From contig NZ_JAEQND010000005.1 of assembly GCF_016722765.1 (NCBI RefSeq), positions 336,470-400,469 on the forward strand: 64,000 nt of DNA. The letters are read 5' to 3'. The translations under genes and the position numbers were made by a program. The notes below the pieces were generated by a model. It ran no database searches and was not told the DNA's origin. It was given only the letters and a program-made list of their open reading frames with translations. Positions 54,165 through 63,046 of this stretch are shown in pieces. This DNA comes from Ramlibacter alkalitolerans. Lineage in GTDB: Bacteria; Pseudomonadota; Gammaproteobacteria; Burkholderiales; Burkholderiaceae_C. Each line of letters starts with the position of its first letter. The first letter of the stretch is position 1.

Positions 54165-54260
54165 CGTCATTCCCGCGAAGGCGGGAATCCAGGGCGTTCA
54201 AACTGCGCGCGCAGCGCGCAGCATCGGGAGCCCTGGGCCCGCGCCTTCGCGGGGGTGACG
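54165..54260. repeat. Repeat family B, copy 4
   Basis: A full pair, CGTCATTCCCGCGAAGGCGG left and CCTTCGCGGGGGTGACGG right, mirrored around a CGCGCAGCGCGC centre. A decayed left-arm copy precedes it near 54122. It lies between convergent genes. Confidence 0.8.
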
Positions 54261-54312
54261 GAATACCTTAGCTGGGTGACGCCCAGTACCTTCGCGCGCT
54301 GCCGCAGTCCCC

Positions 54313-54735
54313 CTACCTCGGCGCCAGCACCGCCAGCGTCAGCCGCGACACGCAGGTCAGTTCGCCTGCGTCGTTGCGCAGATCGATCTGCCACACCATC
54401 GTGCTGCGTCCCACATGCACCGGCTTCGCGACACCCGTCACCCACCCCGAAGACGCGCTGCGGATATGGTTCGCGTTGATGTCCAGCCCCACGACGCGGT
54501 GCCCCGGCGGCGTGCAGTGCGCGGCGGCGGTGGAGCCGAGCGTCTCGGCCAGCACCACGCTCACGCCGCCGTGCAGGATGCCGTAAGGCTGCACCGTCCG
54601 CGCGTCGACCGGCACGCGCCCCTTCACGTGATCGTCGCCGACTTCCAGGAACTCGATCCCCAGGTGCTGGGGCGCGGTGTCCTGGTGGATGCGGGTGAGT
54701 TCCTCGATGGAGATGGGGCGGGTCCAGATCGGCAT
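54313..54735 (-). CDS. Hotdog-fold thioesterase (PaaI/YbdB-like)
   Basis: A 140-residue hotdog protein. The core motif TVQPYGILHGGVSVVLAETLGS holds the catalytic HGG and the Glu. The fold continues with GHRVVGLDINANHIR and the final strand WQIDLRNDAGELTC. Similar enzymes hydrolyse 4-hydroxybenzoyl-CoA, phenylacetyl-CoA or DHNA-CoA; the substrate is not clear here. It is 11 bases after the permease gene's stop on the same strand and separated from the adenosyltransferase by repeat B4. Confidence 0.88.
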   Translation of the reverse strand: MPIWTRPISIEELTRIHQDTAPQHLGIEFLEVGDDHVKGRVPVDARTVQPYGILHGGVSVVLAETLGSTAAAHCTPPGHRVVGLDINANHIRSASSGWVTGVAKPVHVGRSTMVWQIDLRNDAGELTCVSRLTLAVLAPR

Positions 54736-54746
54736 GGGCGCGGATC

Positions 54747-56096
54747 TTAGCGCGGGCGCTGCACCGTCGTCGCCTCCACGTTCGGTGCATCGGCCACCGA
54801 CACGCCGGTGGACGTGCTGCGATTGAGCAGGGCGTAGATCAGGATCGCGCCGAAGGTCGCCGTGCCGATGCCGCCCAGCGCGAAGCCGCCGAACTTGAGC
54901 GTGAAGTCGCCGGTGCCCAGCACCAGCGTGATGGCGGCGACGATCAGGTTCTTGTTCTGCGAGAAGTCGACGCGGTTGTCGACCCAGATCTTGGCGCCCG
55001 CCACCGCGATCAGGCCGAACACGACGATGCTCACGCCGCCCATCACCGGCAGCGGGATGGCCTGGATCACGGCGCCGAACTTGGGCGAGAAGCCGAGGAC
55101 CACGGCGATCAGCGCCGCGAACAGGAACACCGCCGTCGAATAGATCTTGGTGGCCGCCATCACGCCGATGTTCTCGGCGTAGGTCGTCACGCCGGTGCCG
55201 CCGGCAAACCCGCTCACCACCGTGGCGATGCCGTCGCCGAGGAAGGCGCGGCCCATGTACTGGTCGAGGTTGCGGCCGGTCATGGCCGTCACGGCCTTGA
55301 TGTGGCCCAGGTTCTCCGCCACCAGGATGATCGCCACCGGCGCGATCAGCAGCATCGCCGGGCCGCTGAACACCGGCGCCTGGAACGCCGGCGCGCCGAT
55401 CCAGGCGGCATTGGCGATGCCGCTGAAATCGATCGGCTTGCCCAGTCCCATCCCGTTCGTGAGCACGCCGTAGATCACGCTGGCGATGACCAGTCCGACC
55501 AGGATCAGAAGGCGCTGCACCATGCCTCTGGTGAGCACCGCAACGAGGCCGACGCAGACGAAGGTCACCGCCTGCATCCAGCTTTCGAAATTGTTGGAGG
55601 CCATGTTCTTCACCGGGATGCCGGCGAGGTTCAGGCCGATCACGGCGACGACGGCACCCGTCACCACCGGCGGCATGAAGCGCTCCACCCAGCCGGTGCC
55701 GATGGCGTGCACCACCGCGCCGATGATGGCGTAGACGATGCCGCAGGCGATGATGCCGCCCAGCGCCACGCCGATGTTGCCGTTGGGGCCCTTGCCGGCG
55801 TAGGCGCTGGCGGCGATCACCACGCCGATGAAGGCGAAGCTGGAGCCCAGGTAGCTGGGCACGCGGCCGCCGGTGATCACGAAGAACAGCAGCGTGCCGA
55901 TGCCGCTCATGAGGATGGCGATGTTCGGATCGAAGCCCATGAGGATGGGCGCCAGCACGGTGGCCCCGAACATCGCGATCACGTGCTGCACGCCCATCAC
56001 CGCGGTCTGCGGCCAGGGCAGGCGTTCATCCGGCGCGATCACGCCGCCTTGCTGCAGCACCGCCGCAGGCCTCTCCGTCCAGTCGAACAGGGCCAT
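54747..56096 (-). CDS. NCS2 family nucleobase permease (uracil/xanthine type)
   Basis: A 449-residue membrane transporter with about fourteen hydrophobic segments. The conserved region GATVLAPILMGFDPNIAIL, FAGGTGVTTYAENIGVMAAT and the QH-type motif MGVQHVIAMFG near residue 34 are typical. It resembles RutG/UraA uracil permeases. GAAGGAGTAC precedes the ATG 56096. It may share a transcript with the thioesterase. Confidence 0.9.
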   Translation of the reverse strand: MALFDWTERPAAVLQQGGVIAPDERLPWPQTAVMGVQHVIAMFGATVLAPILMGFDPNIAILMSGIGTLLFFVITGGRVPSYLGSSFAFIGVVIAASAYAGKGPNGNIGVALGGIIACGIVYAIIGAVVHAIGTGWVERFMPPVVTGAVVAVIGLNLAGIPVKNMASNNFESWMQAVTFVCVGLVAVLTRGMVQRLLILVGLVIASVIYGVLTNGMGLGKPIDFSGIANAAWIGAPAFQAPVFSGPAMLLIAPVAIILVAENLGHIKAVTAMTGRNLDQYMGRAFLGDGIATVVSGFAGGTGVTTYAENIGVMAATKIYSTAVFLFAALIAVVLGFSPKFGAVIQAIPLPVMGGVSIVVFGLIAVAGAKIWVDNRVDFSQNKNLIVAAITLVLGTGDFTLKFGGFALGGIGTATFGAILIYALLNRSTSTGVSVADAPNVEATTVQRPR

Positions 56097-56170
56097 CTCT
56101 CGTACTCCTTCCTCAATGGCAAACCGGTCGATGCTAGGAGCAATGCCGTAGCCATGCAAGGAAGGAGGCG

Positions 56171-57061
56171 TCAGGGCGACGCAAACGCGACGACCTGTGC
56201 GATCACGCCGGGGTCCTGCAGCAGCCGGCGGTGCCCGAGGCCCTCGGTGGCCGCCAGCCTTGCGCCGGCGATCGCAGCGGCGAAGGCTTGGCCGTCGGCG
56301 AAGCCGTTGATGCGGTCGCCGCGATCGTGCACCACCAGCGTGGGCACGGCGATGCGCGGCCCCACGGCGCGCGGCTCGAACAGGTGCATCAGCACGCCCT
56401 CGCGCTGCTCGATGCGCTCCTGCAGGCCGGCCCGCGTCGCCTCGCGCAGGCCGAACACGTGCGCGAAGTAGCGCGTGTAGGCGCGCGGCGACGCCGGCGG
56501 CGCGAGCAGCGCCAGGCGCTCCAGCGCCAGCCCGCGGCTGGCGGCGTAGGCGGCGGCATTCGCGCCCAGCGAGTGGCCGGCCAGCAGGCGCACGCTGCGC
56601 CCTTGCGCCTGCAGGCGGCCGGCCACGTACTCGATCGCGCGGGCGAACTGCGGCAGGTTGCTGGTGCTGCCGGCGCTGCGGCCGTGCGCCGGCAACTCCA
56701 GCACCACCGGTTGCCAGCCATGCTGCGCCAGCGATTCCGCCAGCGGCAGCAACTGGCGCGCCTGCCCGCCCCAGCCGTGCACCAGCAGGGCCACGGGCGC
56801 GCCCTCGGCGGCGGCGGAGGCGTACAAGGTCAGGCCGGCGCGCTCGAACGGCCAGCGCTCGATCCGCCAGTCCTGCGGCCAGGCTGCGCGGTGCAGCCAC
56901 TTGAGCGGCAACGGCGTGGAGAACAGGCGCACCGCCGCCCGCACCGCCAGGGCAGGCCAGACGGCCTGCGAGGCGCGCAGGGCGAGACGGGACACGCGGA
57001 TGCCCAGGCTTTCGCCATAGAAGCCGGCGGTGAGGTCGACGGCGGTGCTGCGGGATGCCAT
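56171..57061 (-). CDS. Alpha/beta hydrolase under TetR control
   Basis: A 296-residue hydrolase. Nucleophile elbow AGHSLGANAAAYAA, oxyanion segment LLVHGWGGQARQLLPL and the C-terminal His in GLGHRRLLQDP are seen. The N-terminal 60 residues (ESLGIRVSRLALRASQAVWP) may be membrane-associated. A GAAGGAG site precedes ATG 57061. It lies downstream of a TetR gene; a perfect 18-base palindrome at 57082-57099 lies between and should bind that TetR protein. Substrate unknown. Confidence 0.85.
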   Translation of the reverse strand: MASRSTAVDLTAGFYGESLGIRVSRLALRASQAVWPALAVRAAVRLFSTPLPLKWLHRAAWPQDWRIERWPFERAGLTLYASAAAEGAPVALLVHGWGGQARQLLPLAESLAQHGWQPVVLELPAHGRSAGSTSNLPQFARAIEYVAGRLQAQGRSVRLLAGHSLGANAAAYAASRGLALERLALLAPPASPRAYTRYFAHVFGLREATRAGLQERIEQREGVLMHLFEPRAVGPRIAVPTLVVHDRGDRINGFADGQAFAAAIAGARLAATEGLGHRRLLQDPGVIAQVVAFASP

Positions 57062-57081
57062 GGACGTTGCTCCTTCAAGTG

Positions 57082-57099
57082 TTCGCACGATCGTGCGAA
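57082..57099. promoter_or_regulatory. TetR operator 1 (in front of hydrolase gene)
   Basis: TTCGCACGATCGTGCGAA, a perfect 18-base palindrome 20 bases before the hydrolase start, between the regulator's stop and the hydrolase. A 15/18 match lies in front of the regulator itself. Confidence 0.8.
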
Positions 57100-57143
57100 A
57101 TTAGGACGAAAAAAAAGGCGGACGATGCTTGCTGGCCGTGGCT

Positions 57144-57746
57144 TCAGCTCAGGTAGGTGTTCAGCAGCCGTGCCCAGGCCAGCTGGGCGCGCTCGGCGGC
57201 GCGGCTGTCGCGCAGGAAACGGGTGTCGTGCAGCAGGCCCATGATGAGGCCCGACATCTCGGCGACCAGCTGCTCGGGATCGGTGTCGGGCTTGAGGTGG
57301 CCGCACTCCGTGGCCTGCAGCACGGTGCGGCGCAGCGCCGCGCGCCAGCGCGTGACTTCGCCCAGCAGGTGCTCGCGCAAGGGGCCCTCGCGGTCGTCGA
57401 GTTCGAAGGCGCCGGCGGTGAAGATGCAGCCGGTCTGCGCCTCGACGTCGCAGGTGCGCCGGATCCAGCGCCGCATGATCTCGTTCAGGCGCGGCAGGCC
57501 CTTGGGCTGCTGCATGGCCGGCGCGAACACGTCGGCGATGAAGCGGCGGCCGAACTCCTCCACCACCGCCTTCTGCAGCGCCTCGCGCGAGCCGACGCGC
57601 GAGAACACGCCGCTCTTGGACAGCCCGATGCGGTCGGCCACCGCCTGCAGGGTGATCGACTCCAGCCCTTCCTCGGCGGCGAGGTCGAGCGCCGCGCCGA
57701 CGATGGCGGCGCGGGTCAGCTCGCTCTTGGAGGTCCTGGCGTCCAT
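57144..57746 (-). CDS. TetR family repressor
   Basis: A 200-residue TetR regulator. N-terminal helix-turn-helix (LESITLQAVADRIGLSKSGV, then FSRVGSREALQKAVVEEFG) and a C-terminal ligand-binding region with a Cys (CDVEAQTGCIFTAGAFELDD). Two matching operators, at 57082-57099 and 57757-57774, suggest it represses itself and the hydrolase. Ligand unknown. Confidence 0.9.
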   Translation of the reverse strand: MDARTSKSELTRAAIVGAALDLAAEEGLESITLQAVADRIGLSKSGVFSRVGSREALQKAVVEEFGRRFIADVFAPAMQQPKGLPRLNEIMRRWIRRTCDVEAQTGCIFTAGAFELDDREGPLREHLLGEVTRWRAALRRTVLQATECGHLKPDTDPEQLVAEMSGLIMGLLHDTRFLRDSRAAERAQLAWARLLNTYLS

Positions 57747-57756
57747 GGCGCGCAGA

Positions 57757-57774
57757 TTAGCACGCTTGTGCGAA
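57757..57774. promoter_or_regulatory. TetR operator 2 (in front of tetR)
   Basis: TTAGCACGCTTGTGCGAA on the plus strand; its complement matches the perfect operator 1 at 15 of 18 positions. Starts 11 bases before the regulator's first codon. Confidence 0.7.
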
Positions 57775-57830
57775 AAGGCAAGCGAACCACTGGCCTCAGC
57801 TGCCGGGCTTGCCGTACGCCGCCGTGCGGG

Positions 57831-58640
57831 TCAAGCCCCGGCATCGAGCAGGCGATCGTCGAAGATCGCCACCGCCCGCGTCCACCCCGCCGACGCGCCG
57901 CGGATCTTGTGCGGAAAGCAGCTGATGAAGAAGCCGTCGGCGGGCAGCGCCTCCAGGTTGTGCAGCTTCTCCAGGTGGCAGTAGCCGATGTCGCGGCCGG
58001 CCTTGTGGCCCTCCCAGATCAGCGAGGCGTCGTGCGATTCGGCGTACTTCTTCGCCGTGTGGACGAAGGGCGCGTCCCAGCTCCAGGCATCGGTGCCGGT
58101 CAGGCGCACGCCGCGCTCCAGCAGGTACATGGTCGCCTCGTAGCCCATGCCGGCGCCGGCGGCAACGTAATCCGGCTGGCCGTAGCGCGATCCGGCGCGG
58201 GTGTTCACGACGACGATCTCCAGCGGCTGCAGCGTGTGGCCGATGCGCCGCAGCTCCGCCTCGACGTCCTGCGCCGTGACCACGTAGCCGTCCGGGAAGT
58301 GGCGGAAGTCCAGCTTCACCGCCGGCTGGAAGCACCACTCCAGGGGCACCTCGTCGATCGTGGTCGCGCGCTCCTTGCCGCCGGCCTTGCGGTTCATGGT
58401 GGAGTGGAAGTGGTAGGGCGCGTCCAGGTGCGTGCCGTTGTGCGTGCTCAGTTGCACGAACTCCACCGCCCAGCCCTCTCCTTCCGGCAGGTCCTCGCGG
58501 CGCAGGCCGGGGAAGAAGCTGGCGATCTGTTCGGCCGTGGCGTCGTGGCGCAGGTACTGGATCCTCGGCGCGAAGGCCGGCGGGTCCGACTGCACGTCGT
58601 TTTCCAGGTAGATCGACAGGTCGACGAACTTGCGCGGCAT
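57831..58640 (-). CDS. Cyclase family protein (kynurenine formamidase-like)
   Basis: A 269-residue metal-dependent hydrolase. The signature [13 protein letters not shown] (HxGTHxDxPxH) is present near residue 75, and C-terminal segments [12 protein letters not shown] and [20 protein letters not shown] complete the cyclase fold. Family members include arylformamidase and isatin hydrolase. Substrate unknown. Start 58640 ([15 protein letters not shown]) has GAGGACGCG upstream. Divergent from the synthetase gene. Confidence 0.85.
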   Translation of the reverse strand: MPRKFVDLSIYLENDVQSDPPAFAPRIQYLRHDATAEQIASFFPGLRREDLPEGEGWAVEFVQLSTHNGTHLDAPYHFHSTMNRKAGGKERATTIDEVPLEWCFQPAVKLDFRHFPDGYVVTAQDVEAELRRIGHTLQPLEIVVVNTRAGSRYGQPDYVAAGAGMGYEATMYLLERGVRLTGTDAWSWDAPFVHTAKKYAESHDASLIWEGHKAGRDIGYCHLEKLHNLEALPADGFFISCFPHKIRGASAGWTRAVAIFDDRLLDAGA

Positions 58641-58756
58641 CGCGTCCTCCCAAAGCCTGCGCCGGATTGGACCCGCCCCCGCGCCGCGCCGCACGCTCGT
58701 GGAAACCCTGAGCGGCCGGCAGCCGGAACCGGGTCGGGCGGCGCTACGCTGCGCGC

Positions 58757-60754
58757 ATGCCTGCTCCCTACGTCCCCCAGATCCGCCGCTACCAGGATTG
58801 GCTGCGTGCCCGGCACGGGCTCGCCTTCGACGACTACCAGGCCCTGTGGGAATGGTCGGTGCGCGACCTCGACGCGTTCTGGCAAAGCATCTGGGACTAC
58901 CTGGACATCGCCTCGCCGACGCCGCACAGCGCCGTGCTGGCCGAGGAGAAGATGCCGGGCGCGCGCTGGTTCGAAGGCGCCCAGGTGAACTACGCGCGCC
59001 AGGTGCTGCGCCACGTGGACGCCGCCCATGCCGCCGGCCTGCCGGCCCTGATCGCCCGCAACGAGAAGGGCGTGCAGCGCGAACTGTCCTGGCCCGAGCT
59101 GCGCCGGCAGGTCGCGTCGGTCGCGTTGCACCTGAAGGCGCAGGGCCTGCAACCCGGCGACCGGGTGGCGGCCTACCTGCCCAACATCCCCGAGGCGATG
59201 ATCGCCTTCCTCGCGGTGGCGAGCCTGGGCGGCATCTGGAGCATCTGCGCGCCCGACATGGGCACGAACGCGGTGCTCGATCGCTTCCGGCAGATCGACC
59301 CGAAGATGCTGATCGCCTGCGACGGCGTGAGCTACGGCGGCCGCGACTACGACCGCACCGGCATCGTGGCGGAGCTGGCGGCGGCCCTGCCCAGCGTGCA
59401 GCACGTGCTGGTGCATCGCAACCTCGGGCTCGACGGCACGCAACTGCCGCCGCACACCGACTTCGCTGCCGTCACCGGCGCGAGCGGCACGGAGGTCGAT
59501 GCCTTCCAGCCGATGTGGCTGCCCTTCGACCATCCGGTCTGGATCGTCTATTCCAGCGGCACGACAGGCCTGCCCAAGCCGATCGTGCACGGGCACGGCG
59601 GCATCCTGCTGGTGATGCTGATGATGTGCGTGCTGCACAACGACATCGGCTGCAGCTACGAGGAGAACAGCCGCGGCGAACGCTACCTCTGGTACAGCTC
59701 CACCGGCTGGGTGATGTGGAACGCGCAGATGGCGGGCCTGCTCAATGGCACCACCTGCTGCATCTACGACGGCAATCCGGCCGGCAGCAAGGACCATCCG
59801 GACTGGGGCGTGCTGTGGCGCTTCGCGGCCGACCTGGGCGTCACCTTCTTCGGGGCCGGCGCGGCGTTCTTCGCCAACTGCATGAAGGCCGGCATCGACG
59901 TGGCGCAGTGGCCCGGCCTGAAGTCGGTGCGGGCCCTGGGCACCACGGGCTCGCCGCTGGCCGAGGACGTGCAGCGCTGGGGCATCGCGCAGTTCCGCCA
60001 GCTGGGCGTGCCGGAGATCTGGTGGTGCAACATCTCCGGCGGCACCGACTTCGCCGGTGCCTTCATCGGCGGCAACCGCGAGCTGCCGCAGGTCCCGGGC
60101 GAGATGCAGTGCCGCATGCTCGGTTGCGCGGTGGAGGCCTGGAACGAACAGGGCCAGCCGGTGATCGGCGAGGTGGGCGAACTGGTGTGCACGCGGCCGA
60201 TCCCCTCGATGCCGCTCTACTTCTGGAACGATCCGGGCAACCAGCGCTATCTCTCCAGCTACTTCGACATGTACCCGGGCGTCTGGCGCCACGGTGACTG
60301 GCTGAAGATCACGCCGGAGGGCGGCTGCATCATCTACGGCCGCAGCGACGCGACCATCAACCGCCACGGCCTGCGCATGGGCACGGCGGAGATCTACAGC
60401 GCCGTCGAGGGCATCCCGGAGGTGCTGGACTCGATGGTGGTGGACCTGGAGTACCTGGGGCGCGCGAGCTACATGCCGCTGTTCGTGGTGCTGCGTCCCG
60501 GCGTGGCGCTCGACGACGCGATGAAGGCGAAGATCGCCCATGCGATCCGCACGGCGCTGAGCCCGCGCTTCGTGCCCGACGAGATCGTGCAGGTGGCGGA
60601 GATCCCGCGCACGCTCACCGGCAAGAAGCAGGAGCTGCCGGTGAAGAAGCTGATGCTGGGACAGCCGGTCGAGAAGGTGGTGAACCGGGACGCGATGGCG
60701 AACCCGGGCTGCCTGGAGGCGTATGTGGCGTTCGCGCGCGCGAAGGCCACTTGA
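58757..60754 (+). CDS. Acetoacetyl-CoA synthetase (acetoacetate-CoA ligase)
   Basis: A 665-residue ANL-superfamily enzyme. It has [18 protein letters not shown] (ATP-binding P-loop region), [22 protein letters not shown] and [20 protein letters not shown]. The C-terminal Lys in [10 protein letters not shown] is the likely acetylation and catalytic residue. It makes acetoacetyl-CoA from acetoacetate, CoA and ATP. N-terminal domain ([20 protein letters not shown]) is typical of the AACS group. The gene stands alone with repeat B5 downstream. Confidence 0.93.
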   Translation: MPAPYVPQIRRYQDWLRARHGLAFDDYQALWEWSVRDLDAFWQSIWDYLDIASPTPHSAVLAEEKMPGARWFEGAQVNYARQVLRHVDAAHAAGLPALIARNEKGVQRELSWPELRRQVASVALHLKAQGLQPGDRVAAYLPNIPEAMIAFLAVASLGGIWSICAPDMGTNAVLDRFRQIDPKMLIACDGVSYGGRDYDRTGIVAELAAALPSVQHVLVHRNLGLDGTQLPPHTDFAAVTGASGTEVDAFQPMWLPFDHPVWIVYSSGTTGLPKPIVHGHGGILLVMLMMCVLHNDIGCSYEENSRGERYLWYSSTGWVMWNAQMAGLLNGTTCCIYDGNPAGSKDHPDWGVLWRFAADLGVTFFGAGAAFFANCMKAGIDVAQWPGLKSVRALGTTGSPLAEDVQRWGIAQFRQLGVPEIWWCNISGGTDFAGAFIGGNRELPQVPGEMQCRMLGCAVEAWNEQGQPVIGEVGELVCTRPIPSMPLYFWNDPGNQRYLSSYFDMYPGVWRHGDWLKITPEGGCIIYGRSDATINRHGLRMGTAEIYSAVEGIPEVLDSMVVDLEYLGRASYMPLFVVLRPGVALDDAMKAKIAHAIRTALSPRFVPDEIVQVAEIPRTLTGKKQELPVKKLMLGQPVEKVVNRDAMANPGCLEAYVAFARAKAT

Positions 60755-60773
60755 CGGCTCCCACGCACGCTCT

Positions 60774-60860
60774 GTCATTCCCGCGAAGGCGGGAATCCAG
60801 GGCTCCCGATGCCACGCGCTGCGCGCGTGCCCTGGGCCCCCGCCTGCGCGGGGGTGACGG
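60774..60860. repeat. Repeat family B, copy 5
   Basis: Left arm GTCATTCCCGCGAAGGCGGG and right arm CCCGCCTGCGCGGGGGTGAC, with a CGCGCTGCGCGCG centre. Between convergent AACS and LysR genes. Confidence 0.8.
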
Positions 60861-60896
60861 TTGCGCGGCGGTGACGGTTGCGCGGGGGTGACGGTT
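60846..60896. repeat. Tandem 17-base repeat at the edge of B5
   Basis: GCGCGGGGGTGACGGTT is present three times in tandem (one base changed in the middle unit), beginning in the right arm of repeat B5. Confidence 0.85.
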
Positions 60897-60906
60897 GCCC
60901 CCGAAG

Positions 60907-60947
60907 TGCTGGGGTTCCGGCGCTTCGCGCGTCACCGCCAGCCTACA
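60907..60947. repeat. Repeat family C, copy 2
   Basis: Minus-strand copy of the same sequence as C1, with at least 45 bases identical. Provides the TAG stop codon of the LysR gene (60943-60945). Confidence 0.85.
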
Positions 60948-61833
60948 GGGCCCCGCTTGCCTCCTGCTCCAGCCGATCCAGGAACACCCGCACCTTCGCG
61001 GCGACCAGCCGCCGCCCCGGCAGCAGCGCATGGATCTTCAGCGGCTCGCAGTGCCATCCCGCCAGCAGCGGCACCAGCTCCCCCCGCGCGACCGCTTGTG
61101 CACAGAACGTCGCCGTGATCCTTGCCACCCCCAGCCCCGAAATCGCCGCCCGCAGCCGCACCTCCGCATTGCCGCTGCGCAGCCGCGGATTGCGCACGTC
61201 GACCACGGCGCTCGCCCCTGCCGCATCCGTGAACGACCATTCCTGGTCCTCCGCGCCGGCGAGCAGCGGCAAGGCGCCGAGCTCCTCGGGAAGCGCGGGC
61301 GCCGGCCGCTCCTCCAGCAGCGCGGGCGCTGCAAAGACCCCGCGCTCGAGCGAATACATGCGCCGCGTGACCACGGTGGCTGGGGCGAAGCCGTGCTCGA
61401 TGGCGGAGAACACGATGTCGTAATGGCGCTCGAACAAGGCTACCCGCGCGTGTTCCACGTCGAGGTGGATCTTCAATTGCGGATGCTCCTGCATCACGCG
61501 GCATGCCACCGGCGCCAGGTGATGGGCACCGAACTCGTAGGGCGCGGCGATGCGCAAGGTGCCTTGCACCGCCTCGCCCTGCGCCAGCGCATCGAGCGCG
61601 CGCTCGCGCAGTTGCGCGAAGGGCCGGGCCATGTCGCGGTAGAGGGACTCGCCCGCTTCGGTCAGCCTCAGCTGGCGCGTGGTGCGCTCCAGCAGGCGCG
61701 CATTCAGCGCGGCCTCCAGCCGCGCCACCGAAGCGCTGAGGCTGGACTTGGGCCGCTCCAGGGCGCGCGCCGCGGCGCTGAAGCCGCCATGGTCCACCAC
61801 TTGGCAGAAGGCGTCGAAGTCGTCCCAGTTCAT
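60943..61833 (-). CDS. LysR family transcriptional regulator
   Basis: A 296-residue regulator with N-terminal winged helix-turn-helix (FDAFCQVVDHGGFSAAARALE, KSSLSASVARLEAALNARLL) and a C-terminal substrate-binding domain. It is divergent from the Rieske oxygenase gene (109 bases between starts), so it likely controls it. The terminal ALG-type stop is built from repeat C2. Ligand unknown. Confidence 0.9.
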   Translation of the reverse strand: MNWDDFDAFCQVVDHGGFSAAARALERPKSSLSASVARLEAALNARLLERTTRQLRLTEAGESLYRDMARPFAQLRERALDALAQGEAVQGTLRIAAPYEFGAHHLAPVACRVMQEHPQLKIHLDVEHARVALFERHYDIVFSAIEHGFAPATVVTRRMYSLERGVFAAPALLEERPAPALPEELGALPLLAGAEDQEWSFTDAAGASAVVDVRNPRLRSGNAEVRLRAAISGLGVARITATFCAQAVARGELVPLLAGWHCEPLKIHALLPGRRLVAAKVRVFLDRLEQEASGAL

Positions 61834-61942
61834 CGTTCAGGATCCGGAACACAGCGGCCACGCTGGCGGGTTGCCTGGTCGGCCCGGTGTTCCTACGATT
61901 CTCGTCTGACCGCGCGACCCCCCGCGCCCCCTGGAGAACCCG

Positions 61943-63046
61943 ATGTTCCTGAAGAATTGCTGGTACGTGGCCGCCTGGGACCACGAACTGATCGACGGCA
62001 AGCTGCTCGCCCGCACCCTGCTCGAAGAGGCCGTGCTCCTCTACAAGTCCGAAACGGGCAAGGTCGTCGCGCTGCAGGACCGCTGCTGCCACCGCGGCGT
62101 CCCGCTGCACCTGGGCCGGCGCGAAGGCGATTGCGTGCGCTGCATGTACCACGGCCTGAAGTTCGACCCCACGGGCAAGTGCATCCAGATCCCGGGCCAG
62201 GACACGGTTCCCGCCAAGCTGGGGGTGAGGAGCTATCCGGTGATCGAGAAGGACCACCTGGTCTGGATCTGGATGGGCGACCCCGCCAAGGCCGACCCGG
62301 ACCAGATCATCGACTTCCCCTACCTGCGCGATGCGCAGTGGAAGGGCATTCCCGACTACATGCACTACAACGCCAACTGGCTGCTGATCGTCGACAACCT
62401 GTCCGACTTCGCCCACCTGGCCTTCGTGCACACGAAGACGCTCGGTGGCTCGGAGGAATACGCGTACAAGACCAAGCCGGTCGCCGTCGAGCGGCTGGAG
62501 CGCGGCTTCCGCGTCGAGCGCTGGCACATGAACGCCGCTCCGCCGCCCTTCCACAACAAGGTGCTGCCGACGGCGGAGAAGAACCAGCCGGTGGACCGCC
62601 GCAACATCGGCCACATGCACATCCCGGGCATCTTCTTCCTCGAGTCCATGTTCTCGCCGGCCGGCAGCGGCTCGGAGAACGGCAATCGCAAGGGCACCAA
62701 GGAATACCGCAACTGCCAGTTCATGACGCCGGAGACGCGGCGCAGCACGCACTTCTTCTGGACCTACCTGAACAACTGGGAGGGCGGGGACCACAACATC
62801 TCGCGCTCGCTGCACCAGAGCCTGATCGAGGGTTTCCTGGAAGACAAGCACCTGATCGAGGCGCAGCAGGTCGTGATCGACTCCGACCCGAGCTTCGAGC
62901 TGCAGGCCATCGCGTCGGATGCCGCCCTGTCGCACTTCCGCATGACGCTCGCCAGGCTGGTCGCGCAGGAAGAAGCCGCGCGGGCCACGCAGCAGGCCGC
63001 GGCGCCCAAGGTGGTGAAGCCGCACGAGATCGGGCTGAAGGCATGA
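61943..63046 (+). CDS. Rieske non-haem iron oxygenase, large subunit
   Basis: A 367-residue aromatic-ring-hydroxylating or demethylating oxygenase. Rieske ligands are Cys48-x-His50 (CCHRG) and Cys67-x2-His70 (CMYHG). The mononuclear iron site lies in NLSDFAHLAFVH near residue 152-163. It resembles VanA (vanillate demethylase) and phthalate-type oxygenases. No reductase is adjacent. The stop overlaps the aldolase-like gene by four bases. Confidence 0.92.
   Translation: MFLKNCWYVAAWDHELIDGKLLARTLLEEAVLLYKSETGKVVALQDRCCHRGVPLHLGRREGDCVRCMYHGLKFDPTGKCIQIPGQDTVPAKLGVRSYPVIEKDHLVWIWMGDPAKADPDQIIDFPYLRDAQWKGIPDYMHYNANWLLIVDNLSDFAHLAFVHTKTLGGSEEYAYKTKPVAVERLERGFRVERWHMNAAPPPFHNKVLPTAEKNQPVDRRNIGHMHIPGIFFLESMFSPAGSGSENGNRKGTKEYRNCQFMTPETRRSTHFFWTYLNNWEGGDHNISRSLHQSLIEGFLEDKHLIEAQQVVIDSDPSFELQAIASDAALSHFRMTLARLVAQEEAARATQQAAAPKVVKPHEIGLKA

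Noticed and set aside
58448..60778. A 776-codon open frame on the minus strand
   Set aside because: It is opposite the acetoacetyl-CoA synthetase gene, which has clear motifs; the antisense frame has none.
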